In this document: piece after piece, positions 44,735 through 55,878 of the stretch
How the letters are laid out: each line of letters starts with the position of its first letter
Numbering within the stretch: position 1 is the stretch's first letter
Source of the DNA: Terebella lapidaria
Taxonomy: Eukaryota > Annelida > Polychaeta > Terebellida > Terebellidae
Length of the DNA: 64,000 bases
Assembly: GCA_949152475.1 (NCBI GenBank)
Contig: OX424559.1
Coordinates: forward strand, 36,129,119-36,193,118
Direction of reading: 5' to 3'
Position numbers and translations under genes: made by a program
Notes under the pieces: generated by a model
The model's database searches: none
What the model was told of the DNA's origin: nothing
What the model saw: only the letters and a program-made list of their open reading frames with translations

Positions 44735-45506
44735 ATGTATGACGCCCGGACTCACTCCAGACGGACTGGTACCTGGTTGTGATACTCGTAGAGTACCACC
44801 GGCGCCCTGTAGCGGGCGCTGGAACTTTACATTGGTGCCTTGACCAGGATCAGTCCGACGGCATTCCATCACAGCCTAATGTCGCAGTGTCTTGCTCCCT
44901 CGTCCCTGGGGACCCCTCGCCTCCTCCGGGACACATTCGCAAAGAAATGAGTGACAGAGAGAAAGAAAAAGAAAGTGCAGATACGGTTGCCGACCATACC
45001 CAGTCGAAGACCGGCCGTGAGCTACCCCAGGGTGGCTCCGGCGGTGACCAGAGATGCGCGGAGCCCTCCACAGACAGGACCCAGTCTGCAGGGTCGACTC
45101 CGGCGTCCTCGATGGCCGCATGTATGACGGCTGGACTCGCTCCGGACGGACTGGTACCTGGTTGTGATACTCGTAGAGTACCCACCGGCGGCCTGTAGCG
45201 GGCGCTGGAACTTTACATTGGTGCCGTGACCAGGATCAGTCCGACGGCGTTCCATCGCAGCCTAATGTCGCAGTGTCTTGCTCCCTCGTCCCTGGGGACC
45301 CCTCGCCTCCTCCGGGACACATCCGCAAAGAAATGAGTGACAGAGAGAAAGAAAAAGAAAGTGCGGATACAGTTGCCGACCATACCCGGTCGAAGACCGG
45401 CCGTGAGCTACCCCAGGGTGGCTCCGGCGGTGACCAGAGACGCGCGGAGCCTTCCACAGACAGGACCCAGTCTGCGGAGTCGACTCCGGTGTCCTCGACT
45501 CCGTCT
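44735..45506 (+). repeat. 386-bp tandem duplication of the gypsy leader and gag start
   Basis: Two copies ~95% alike by eye, 44,735-45,120 and 45,121-45,506, each with ctggaactttacattggtgcc, a tgaccaggatcagtccgac tract and an ATG for a MSDREKEKESAD peptide. The repeated attggtgcc at 44,831 and 45,217 fixes the period. Confidence 0.75.
45218..45236 (+). promoter_or_regulatory. candidate primer-binding site of the gypsy element
   Basis: ttggtgccgtgaccaggat begins near a TGG as expected for pairing to a tRNA 3' CCA end. A diverged duplicate is at 44,832. The tRNA is not identified. No long terminal repeat was recognised on the 5' side. Confidence 0.35.
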
Positions 45507-47194
45507 CCGGACGTAGAGTTGAGCCCTGCGTGCCGCAACATGTGTTGCCGTCGAGGCCTAGCCTCGATGAGTTAGGCGCGGTAGGCGGAGTTGAGAATGG
45601 CCCTACACCGCGCCCGCCCTTGTCCGGACGGTCTTCGTGTCAAACGACACTCTTCCAGGGGATGTCTCCGGACATCCGGAATCGAGCGCCAACTGTCGCT
45701 CCCACCTCCGGACAGGCGGACCACCACCTCCGGTTGCCTAACCCGGCTGGGTGGACTCCTTCGCGAGTCCCTGGAATCGCTCACCCTCTCCGCAGTCACA
45801 GAGCCTGTCAGGGCCCTTGTCAGAGAGGGAATGGTGGCTGATTTCTATAGCGCTTGAGCAATACAAGCAAAGTCAGCCAGCCTTGAGCGTGGATCTGACG
45901 ATCCCGTACAATCCGGGGATGACTGGGCCCATGGCTCTTCCCCAAGTCCTCCCGAGTCCGCAGACGCCAGTGGTCCCAGCTATGGGATCCGCGCCTACTC
46001 CGTGACTCGGAGGCACCACGCTGGCAACTGCCTCGACCGTTTCTACGGCCGGAGCTAACGCCGCGTGGTCGACCTACCCAGGCAGTTATGGTGTTCCGGG
46101 AACGAATTGACAACCGGCGGCTCCGGCCCCCAGCCACGCCAGTTTTGCTGCCCCGTCTGGGGCCTACCCAGTAGGTTGGGAGTCCCGACCGCACCAAGCC
46201 AGGGTGGGCTACCCACGTGTATGTACCCGGCGGCAAGCGTGAGCTATCCTGCTCCCCAGTCAACGGTGTTTGGGTCCGCACCTGCGGACTCCGCCACGGG
46301 AGCGGATAGTACACGGACTTTGCCGTCTTACACCGCCGACCCCGGAGCCAGTTCCGTTCGTCGGGTGCGCTCTCCGCGCGACCAGGGGCCCGACCAGACT
46401 TCTTGGCGGAAGAGGTTTAACGGGGACAACGCCGACTTGGAGGACTACTTACTCCAAGTATGGCGGACGGCAGTCTATGAAGGATGGACCCAGGAGGAGG
46501 CTGGGCATATCCTCTCAGGGAGCTTGGAAGGAAAGGCTCTCCGGGTAATGCAGTGTCTGCCGGTGGGGACAGTTACGTTTGGCGAGGTTGCTCTGCAACT
46601 CCGCTTACTGTTCACGCCGACGACCAACAGGCGGATGTTTGAATGGGAGTTCAAGGCTAGGATCTGCCTACCGACTGAATCCGTTACTGAGTATGCATTC
46701 AACTTGCGCATACTCAGCCGGAGAGCTTATCCGGGCATGGAAGCCAGTCGGTTTGAACTGATGCTGATCGATCAGTTCATTGATGGCCAGCCATACTATA
46801 TATCTTATGGGCTGGCCACCCATGAAAAAACGATCGATGGAGGAGGCAATCAACTCCGCCCTTGCGATAGAGGTAGCTGTCCGTCCTAGACAGATGCCTC
46901 CGACCCCAGCTCCGGCCTCGGCTGTGCCTTCGCAAGCGGTGGTGCCTGCTCCCGTACAAGCAGCACAGGTGGCCCCGCGGCCGGTCCCGGTTCACCGGGA
47001 ACCCGCCGGGGTGCCCAACCCTCAGTGGGTTGGTGCGCAGGCGTCCCCCTCAGGGACGCCCGCACAGGCGGCACCAGCTGTCGTGTCGTGCTCGTCCTCG
47101 GATGAGTATGAAATGGAAGAATAAGATTTCTGTGCGGCGTAGATGATTGCGCACTGTGCAGGAATTGATGCTCACGTCCAGACCAGCCCAGAAC

Positions 47195-47240
47195 CGTCCC
47201 TGCTACTTCTGCGGAAAGCAGGGACACTTTTGGCTGAAGT
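47195..47240 (+). CDS. gag CCHC zinc knuckle (part of the pseudogene)
   Basis: CYFCGKQGHFWLKC is a CX2CX4HX4C knuckle, which binds genomic RNA in retroelements. It stands in a different frame from the capsid part, so one or more frameshifts lie between. Confidence 0.75.
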
Positions 47241-47639
47241 GTTCGGAGTTGTTGGAATGCCTGCAGGCACGCGGATATCAAGGGGGCCTCCCTGATCCGC
47301 GCCGGAGGAATTCTTCCTTCCGGCCTGGTCCTCCGGGACAGCAAGGCCGGCCCTCTCGGCAGGGAAACTGAAACCGGACCCGGTGGTGACCAACACTGCG
47401 TCCGAGGACAGTTGTTCGGTGGCATCTGACGCCGCCCCACCTGCGGACAAGCCGGACGAACCTCAAGTAGATAGAACTTCTCCGGAAGTAGTCCTTGAGG
47501 ATCAGTCTAGCTCCTCCGCAGCTGAGGCGGATAACGAGGACTCCGTAGCTGAGCCCAGTGCTTTGAGTGATACCGATCATCCAATGTGCACACTGGTGAG
47601 GGACCCCTGTTGGTACCTGCCCCTGTCTTTTGGACGGGA

Positions 47640-47925
47640 GCCGGTCCGGTTCCTCGTAGACTCTGGCTCTGAGGTGACCATCGTAGCCACGGGAATGTTC
47701 AAGAGAGAGCCCGCGCTCCACGACATTGTGTTGCCGGATCCCGGACGTTACACGCTCCACGGAGCGGGTAACACGGAGCGGGTAACAACAGCATCCGTAT
47801 CCACGGTATCATAGATCTGCCTATTACTCTTGGGGAGAAGGTGTATATTACAGAGGCAATCGTTACGGATATCGGAGCGCCCGGGATTATTGGAATGAAC
47901 TTTCTCCGGATCCACCGGGTGATCG
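47640..47925 (+). CDS. aspartic protease remnant
   Basis: FLVDSGSEVTIVA carries the DSG catalytic triad and, after a frameshift near 47,800, GIIGMNFL gives the usual second motif. Broken as read. Confidence 0.7.
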
Positions 47926-48194
47926 CCAACTTTAGCTCCGGCGAACTACGGATGAAAGAGGACACACACTTCCTCTTCCTCGCAGGTCCGTTGCATTCAT
48001 TTCAATTGCGGGCGGCACGCACTACCGTTGTGCTGCCGATGAGCGAGATGATCATTGAGGCGAGGCCACGTCGTCCCCGCATGCCTCTCAATGGTCGTCC
48101 GTGCATAGTGCAACCGGTGAGCAATTTTGCCCGAGGAACCGGACTCGTGCTGGGTGGGGCTCTGGTCGAGGGTGGGGTTCTGGACCATCTGGAA

Positions 48195-49010
48195 TCTAGA
48201 GTTCCGAAGGATGAAGATCAGCATCAGGCTCTCCGCAAGCTGTTCCGGCAGTATGGGGATGTGTTCATGAGTCCGGACGGTGCGGTTGGCGAGACGGAAG
48301 TGGCCAAACACCGCATCGACCTCCTGGACGAGCGTCCTATTAAGCAGCATCTACGTCGAGCAGCGTTAGTGCACAAAGAGGCCATAGACCAGGAGGTGCA
48401 AAAGATGCTCGAGCTCGACATCATCTAACCCAGTGGTAGCCCTTGGGCCAGCCCTGTGGTTATGGTGAAGAAGAAGGACGGCTCGTGGAGGTTCTGCGTG
48501 GACTATCGTAAGCTTAACGATGCCACGCGGAAGGACTCATATCCTCTCCCGTACATCGAAGACACCTTCGATTCCCTGGCCGGATGGCACTGTTTCTGTG
48601 CTTTGGATATGGCTTCCGGGTATTGGCAGGTAGAGATGGAGGAGAGTGATAGGGCGAAGACTGCCTTCGTTACCAAGAACGGCCTCTACCAATTCAAGGT
48701 AATGCCCTTCGGGCTCTGCAACGCGCCAGCGACGTTCGAGCGCCTCATGGAGATGGTACTTAAAGGGTTCCTCTGGAAGCGATGTATGGTCTACATCGAC
48801 GATGTCGTCGTGTATGGCCGGTCGTTCGAGGAAACCTTCACCAACCTCCAGATGGTGCTCCATCGCATCCGCGGAGCAGGCCTTTAATTGAAGCCAAGTA
48901 AGTGCGATCCTGTACTTGGGCTTCATGGTAACAGGCACCGGAGTTAGAACGGACCCCACAAAGATAGAGGCCGTGCAGAAATGGCCTCCGCCTTGTAACG
49001 TGAGGTCCTT
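48195..49010 (+). CDS. reverse transcriptase, N-terminal and palm part
   Basis: Motifs: KKKDGSWRFCVDYRKLN, FCALDMASGYWQVEM, LPFGLCNAPATFERLM-like (here MPFGLCNAPATF) and the catalytic YIDDVVVYG. In-frame stops at 48,426 and 48,885 and a frameshift near 48,910. The last codons, for RSFL, sit at 49,002-49,013, where the mobile insertion begins. Confidence 0.8.
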
Positions 49011-50360
49011 TTTAGCTTACCGGACCTATGGTCCGATAAGCTATTGTCGTCAGGTTGCGTCCGGCGTCTGTCCGTCGGTGTCGGCGTCGGCACTGTCAAA
49101 CGCTGGGAAAAATCTGTTCCATGAATATTGCTGTGATTCACAAAATATGTTCTATGGGCCCATATCTCCGGACCATTTTTTTTTCGTCGATTGAATCATT
49201 TTTTCCAAAAAGGCGGCCATTTTTGTCGAAAAACGCTCAATTTTGGATTTTTGACGGCCGTTTTCTCAAAAACTGTCTGATCAGTTTTGAGATTTTTGTT
49301 TCAAAAGATTCCCCTGGTATACCTCTGTGCTGTGTATAAGTTTCGTTGCCCTTGAATCGTCGGTCTGCGTGTGGCAGCCATTTTGATTTTTTCGACGTGT
49401 CCCAGATAGAACTTTCCAATGTTAAATTAGCCTATGCTTTATAATGGGGACAAATTTCTCCTAATATCTCACTTAATATTGGGATTAGACATGAGGAATC
49501 AATTGTACACATATAGGAAATTATATATGCCGATTATTCTCGTGACCTTGAATTTGACCTTCGACCTAATTTTCAAGGTCACAGCACAAAATGGCTAATA
49601 TCTTGCTTATTATTGACTCTACAGCTTAGGAATCAATTGTCAGCATATAGGAAATGATATATTCTGAATATTATCGAGCCTTGAATTTGACCTTTGACTT
49701 CATTTTCAAGGTCACAGGACAAAATGGCTTATGTCTCGCTTATTATCGACTTTACAGCTCAGGAATCCAGGGATAGGGCTAGAGCATTTGAACAGTGGGT
49801 CAATTGGCCCCTTGATATTCGAAGCAATGGGACATTCCAAGTTTCAATGGGACATAACACATTCGTTTGTTATTATTGACACAATCTCAAATCCATTGAT
49901 AACTATAAATATCAAAATATCAATCCGTATATCCTGTGTAAAATATATCTGGAATCTATGGTAGCCCCGCTCGCCTACATTGAAACAATTGTGTGAGTGG
50001 TGGCGCGCCCTAGCAGTTGAAGAAACATCATAATTATTTACTATTTTTTGCCCCACCTGGCGAACCTCCATGATATGAGCAGAAATATTGAAAGCGCGGA
50101 CCTCAGAGTGCCGGGCGGTTTGCGAAGTTTTTTCCGGTTCGAGTGACACGGTTGCACATGCAATATGACTAGAATTTAGTATCAATGTGAGATTATAAAC
50201 AACAGTTACCGGGCGATTTAGCAGCCAGTTATTCGAGTTTTCTAAAAATGCTAGTTGTCTGCGGTTAACCTATCAATCGTACAGTAAAAGCCCTAGTTCC
50301 AACCACCATGATGAACAGTAACTGTCAACTCGCGTATGATAAATCTGGGTTTGCGTTTTT

Positions 50361-52437
50361 AGGTTACCGGCCCTATGGTCCGATAACCTATTGGCCTGGC
50401 GTTGCGTCCGTCGTCCGGCGTCCGTCTGGCGTCCGTCCGTTCACATTTTTATCTTTAAAGTATATGGTCAAATCTTTGTGAAATTTTGCACAAAAATACC
50501 TAAAAATATTTCCAGGAAAGTTTTTTTTAGTTTTCTGATTTCCGCATTTTTTTCAAAATGGCGGCCATTTTTGACGAAAAATGCCTGATTTTGGACTTTG
50601 GCGGCCATTCTCTCAAAATCTGTTCGATAACTTTTTTTCTTACTGATGCATTACACTCTTCATATGTACCCCTACGATGTGTATAAGTTTCATTGCCCTT
50701 GAATCGCTCGAAGTGGGCCATTTTGGGCCCAAACTCGGCCCAAATGGGACTTTCCCATGTTAAATTCTCCTATGCTTTATAATGGGACACATTAAGCCTA
50801 ATATCTCACTCAATTTTGAGGTTAGAGACTAGGAATCAATTGTGGACATATAGGAAATGATATATGCTGAATATTGTCGTGACCTTGAATTTGACCTCTG
50901 ACCTTGGTTTCAAGGTCAGAGCGGCCGTTTTCGTCGAAAAATGGCCAATTTTGGACTTTGACGGTCGTTTTCTCAAAATCTGTTCAGTAACTTTTTTTCT
51001 TATTGATGAAAAACACTCCTCATATGTACCCCTGTGACATGTATAAATTTCGTTGCCGTTGAATCGCTCAAAGTGGGCCATTTTGGGCCCAAACTCGGCC
51101 CAAATGTGACTTTCCCATGTTAAATTTTCCTATGCTTTATAATGGAACACAATAAGCCTAATACCTCACTTAATATTGGGATTAGAGACTAGGAATCAAT
51201 TGTGGACATATAGGAAATGAAATATGCCGAATATTCTCGTGACCTTGAGTTTGACCTTTGACCTCATTTTCAAGGTGACAGGACAAAATGGCTAATATCT
51301 TGCTTATTATCGACTTTACAGCTTAGGAATCAATTTTGAACATATAGGAAATGATACATGCTGAATATTCTCGTGACCTTGAATTTGACCTTTGACCTCA
51401 TTTTCAAGGTCACATGACAAAAAGGCTAATATCTCGCTTATTATCGACTTTACAGCTTAGGAATCAATTGTGAACATATAGGAAATGATATATGCTGAAT
51501 CTTCTCGTGACCTTGAATTTGACCTTTGACCTCATTTCCAAGGTCACAGGACAAAATTGCTAATATCTCGCTTATTATCGACTTTACAGCTTAGGAATCA
51601 ATTGTGGACATATAGGAAACGATATATGCTGAATATTCTCGTGACTTTGAATTTGACCTTTGACCTCATTTTCAAGGTCACAGGACAAAATGGCCAATAT
51701 CTTGCTTATTAGCGACTTTACAGCTTAAGAATATTGTGAACATATAGGAAATGATATATACTGAATATTCTAGTGACCTTGAATTTGACTTTTGACCTCA
51801 TTTTCAAGGTCAACAGGACAAAATGGCTAATATCTTGCTTATTATCGACTTTGCAGCTTAGGAATCAATTGTGAACATATAGGAAATGATATATTCTGAA
51901 TATTCTCATGACCTTGAATTTGACCTTTGACCTAAATTTCAAGGTCAGTCATTTATTTTCAAGGTCAGAATACAAAATGGCTTATATCTCACTTATTATC
52001 AAATTTACAGCTTAGGGGTCCATAGTGAACATATAGGAAATGATGTATGCTGAATATTTTGGTGATGTAGAATTTGACCTTTGATCCCATTTTCAAGGTC
52101 AGAGAACAATTTGGCTAATATGTCGCTTATTATCATCTTTACAGCTTAGGAATGAATTGCGAATATAGAGGAATGATATATGCTGAATATTTTCATGACC
52201 TTGAACTTGAACTTTGACCTCATTTTCAAGGTCACATCACAGAATCGCTAATATCTCACTTGTTATCGAATTTATAGCTTAGGAATTTATTGTGGATATA
52301 CTAGAAGTGATATATATTCGTTGAAAATTTCATGGCCTTGAATTTATCAGTGACTTTTTTTTCAAGGTCACTGGACAAAAGGCTAATATCTAAAATGTAT
52401 ATTGTCCGGTAACCTTTCTTAGCCCTTGGGCTAATTT
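50361..52437 (+). mobile_element. type-1 hairpin-ended element with eight or more 134-bp core units
   Basis: The most complete type-1 copy: aggttaccggccctatggtcc, gtccg iterations, cacatttttatctttaaag, body blocks, then a core array at 51,185-52,330 with period 134 (gcttagg at 51,321, 51,455, 51,589 and 51,723). It ends attgtccggtaacct and hairpin agcccttgggct (52,421-52,432). Confidence 0.68.
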
Positions 52438-53784
52438 TTAGCTTACCGGCCCTTTGGGCCGATAAGCTATTGTCATGGTTTTTCGTCCGTCGTCCGTCCG
52501 TCCGTCGTCCGTCCGGGTCTGTAACTTTTTTTTGACGTGATGAATTTCCCGATAAATTTGTCAGAACATACCTTGGGCCAGTATGTAAAGACGTTTTTTA
52601 AAATTTTTTTCGATTGAATCGTTTTTGCCGATTTGGCGACCATTTTTGACGAAAAATTGCCAATTTTGGATTTCAGTTTTGAGATTTTTGTTTCAAAACA
52701 TTCCTCTTATGTACCTTTATGATGTGTATAATTTTCGTTGCCCTTGAATCGCCGATCTGTGTGTGGTGGCCATTTTGATTTTATGACGGGTCGGCGAAAA
52801 AAAATTGTTTTGTCCCAAATCAAGTCACTATTCGTTTTGAGCCATTTCCAGCAAAAAAAAATAAAAAAAATTTTTTTTGGCCATTGAAAATTTGTTTGGA
52901 CTTAGAAAATTTCACCCAATTTTCCTTCATAATGGGAGCTGTGTGGAGTAAACTCATAGAACACTTGAAGGTAGGGCCTAAGTAATGGCACATTCAAATG
53001 GGAAACCATATATTGCGGTTTGAATGATGACCTTGAATTTGACCTTCAATGACCTTGGAAGGTCAAAACGACCTTTTTTGTCAAAAAATGACCAATTTTG
53101 GATTTTGATGGCCATTTTCTCAAAAACTGTCTGATCAGTTTTGAGATTTTTGTTTCAAAACAGTCCTCTTATGTACCTTTATGATGTGTATAAGTTTCGT
53201 TGCCCTTGAATCGCCGGTCTGCGTGTGGCGGCCATTTTGTTTTTTTGACGGGTCGGCGAAAAAATTTTTTTTTGTCCAAAATCAAGTAACTATTCGTTTT
53301 GAGCCATTTCCAGCAAAAAACAAAAAACAAAATTTTTTGGCCATTGAAAATTTTTTTGGACTTTCACCCAATTTTTCCTTCATAATGGGAGCTGTGCGGA
53401 GTAAACTCATAGAAGACTTCAAAATAGAGCCTAAGTAAATGGGAAATCATATATTGCGGTTTGAGTGATGACCTTGAATTTGACCTTCAATGACCTTGGA
53501 AAGTCAAAAACGATGAAATTTGTCTTTGGTGACCATTTTGTCTAAATCTATTCAGACAGTTTTTCTCAAAATCATGTATAAGATTATCTTTATGTACCTT
53601 TGTGATGTGTAATTTGATTTTGTACTATATATAGTCCATACAGAAAATGTGTTTCCAGCAACATTTACGAACATGTTTTGACAATTAGAGTTCAAGATCA
53701 GTGTAACAATTTATATGTTGGAAAATCAATACTCTGCGTTTCTCATGATTGCCGGTAAGCTACAGCACCCTTGGTGCTATGTTT
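52438..53784 (+). mobile_element. type-2 hairpin-ended element abutting the type-1 3' end
   Basis: Begins agcttaccggccctttgggc directly after the T run of the type-1 hairpin. A body segment is repeated within it (52,620-53,010 and 53,090-53,440). Ends gccggtaagct plus hairpin agcacccttggtgct (53,764-53,778). Confidence 0.62.
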
Positions 53785-54024
53785 TCCGTTTTGATGGACG
53801 ATTTTATCGTGAATCTAATAATTCCAACATTTCAAAATTTAATTATTTTTAGCTGTTCGAACTAATCGAATAAAATACGGTAACTGTAATTTGTATTTGG
53901 TGCTATGTTTTCCGTTTTGATGGACGATTTTATAGTGAATCTAATAATTCCAACATTTCAAAATTTAATTATTTTTAGCTGTTCGAACTAATCGAATAAA
54001 ATACGGTAACTGTAATTTGTATTT
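53773..54024. repeat. 126-bp tandem duplication that starts inside the type-2 3' hairpin
   Basis: ggtgctatgttttccg occurs at 53,773 and 53,899, and the intervening 126 bp are repeated with a single difference noticed (tatcgtg/tatagtg). The second copy carries half of the terminal hairpin. Confidence 0.75.
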
Positions 54025-54640
54025 TCCGATCGAATTCAAAGCATTTCTTGCAGTCAACGCAGTGACGCGGGGCGCGACTCTCGGCCTAAAGTTAAATTCA
54101 TGAAACACGCTTTTTGGCTGTAGTTTTATTTTGGATATTCAGATCCACTTGAAATCTTGTGTGTCTGAATCGGGTATCATGCCGTAATTTTCCACCTACT
54201 TTAAGAATTGATAACTCAAAAAATAAAAGAGTTAGCAATCTACCCCAATGTTGAATTTCAGTCCAAAATGGCATTAAATAAATTCAAACATATTCGGGGC
54301 TTTCATCGTGTTTATGATCGTACAAAATGAACATATTGAGCTGATTTTGAAGTTTGAAGGCATAGTCAATGTATATTAAGTAAATCTGTTTATTTTGAAG
54401 CATTATTGAACTCGTACATCGAAAAAACTTTTTTTTTTTGGCCAGACTGACATTCCATGTAGGGGATGAAATTTAACATTCGGTTACATTGCAAACTTCT
54501 TCAATTCTTAAAAAAAGAATTCTGAAATTTCATTAAAAATTGCGGCATGATACATAATTAAACCATACCAAATTTCAACTTGATACGATGATCCAAAAGA
54601 AAACTATGGCCAAAAAGCGCATTTCACTGATGGCTGAAGT
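54025..54640. other. unassigned insert between element parts
   Basis: No ORF and no family block. Includes gacgcggggcgcgactctcgg. It may be body sequence of the type-3 element or a further insertion. Confidence 0.35.
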
Positions 54641-55101
54641 TGAATTTACCCCCGGTAATCAGTTGTGAACATATAGGAAATGATGTATGCCGAATATTTC
54701 GATGACTTTGAACCTGACACTTGACCTCGTTTTCAAGGTCAGAGCACAAAATCGCTAATATCTTGGTTATTATCGACTTTACAGCTTAGGCATCAGTTGA
54801 GGAAATATAGGAAATTATATATGCTGAATATTCTTGTGAACTTAAATTTGACCTTTGACCTCAATAAACTGAAACTGATACAAAAGCAAAGAATATCTGC
54901 GACAGTACTAGTCAGTTCCATTCTAGTTCCATATCATTGTATATTAGGCTCTAACACTATCGACTTACGTAGGGTAAGTTTTAGGCGTGAATGATCTGCA
55001 ATTATTCTCATGACTTCATGACATTGCTTTCAGCTTACATAAAACTGAAACATAACGGTATATCTTGGGTCCGGTAAGCGCAGAGCCCTAAGGCTCTATG
55101 T

Positions 55102-55824
55102 TTGGGCTTTGCGAGTTATCACCGCCGGTTCATACAAGGCTTTGCGGAGATTGCACGCGCCCTTACTGTCCTCACGGAAAAGAGCGTCGACTTTTCCTGG
55201 TCAGCCGAGCAAGCAATTGCCTTCTCGGAGCTCCGGCAAGCTTTGGTAGCGGCCCCAGTGCTGCGGCACCCTCGTCCGGATTGCGAGTTTATCCTGGACA
55301 CTGACGCGAGTAACTTTGCACTCGGCGGTGTCCTCTCGCAGGTCGTGGACGGGCAAGAGCGGGTAGTAGCTTATGCGAGTGTGGCTTTGAGTCGCTCTCA
55401 AATGAACTACTGCACCACTCACCGCGAGCTGCTTGCGGTGGTGACTATGACTAAGCGCTTCCGGCACTATTTGTTGGGACGCCATTTCCGCTTGCGGACT
55501 GACCACAGTTCGCTGAGATGGCTCCTCAACTATAGTGAGGCTGATGGCTTGGTGGCCCGGTGGCTCGTCAAACTCCAGGAGTATGACATGCAAATAGAGC
55601 ACCGCGCCGGAAAGTTGCACGGCAACGCGGATGGGCTGTCCTGTTGTCATAAGTGCAAGAATTCTGGCTGTGCAGGGATGACTCCTTTCCAGCACGCCGG
55701 AGATACCTCCTCAGACTCGGAATTGCACCTTCCAGGAAGACCGCAGGCTGCCGCCCCCTCTAACAACTCGGCGGCCGGAGCCACAAGAGTCCACCCTCGC
55801 GCAAGGACACACCGTCACCAATGA
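55102..55824 (+). CDS. reverse transcriptase C-terminus and RNase H of the gypsy element
   Basis: The frame continues the RT after the insertion (GFASYHRRFIQGFAEI, the usual connection segment). RNase H then shows DTDASNFALGGVLSQ, THRELLAVV and RTDHSSLRWL, i.e. the D, E and D of the catalytic set. It ends with AGKLHGNADGLS. The longest intact pol piece in the window. Confidence 0.8.
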   Translation: MGFASYHRRFIQGFAEIARALTVLTEKSVDFSWSAEQAIAFSELRQALVAAPVLRHPRPDCEFILDTDASNFALGGVLSQVVDGQERVVAYASVALSRSQMNYCTTHRELLAVVTMTKRFRHYLLGRHFRLRTDHSSLRWLLNYSEADGLVARWLVKLQEYDMQIEHRAGKLHGNADGLSCCHKCKNSGCAGMTPFQHAGDTSSDSELHLPGRPQAAAPSNNSAAGATRVHPRARTHRHQ

Positions 55825-55878
55825 TGGCGACTCAGCTCAGGCAAGTCTTCCTCGAGTCCAGCGGTATACTCCTCGTGG

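Larger units (their letters stand above)
49010..55101 (+). mobile_element. type-3 hairpin-ended element (6.1 kb with passengers) inserted in the reverse transcriptase
   Basis: The 5' end is agcttaccggacctatggtc with gataagct close by. The 3' end is tccggtaagc, then hairpin agagccctaaggctct (55,082-55,097) and atgttt. Removing it restores the gypsy RT connection, so the ends are fixed to within the shared T run and there is no target duplication. It carries nested type-1 (50,361-52,437) and type-2 (52,438-53,784) copies, and its own core repeats at 49,430-49,770 and 54,650-54,870. Confidence 0.68.

Noticed and set aside
44779..45575. Overlapping ORFs on both strands in the leader duplication
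   Set aside because: GC-rich shadows; only the MSDREKEKE frame fits a gag start.
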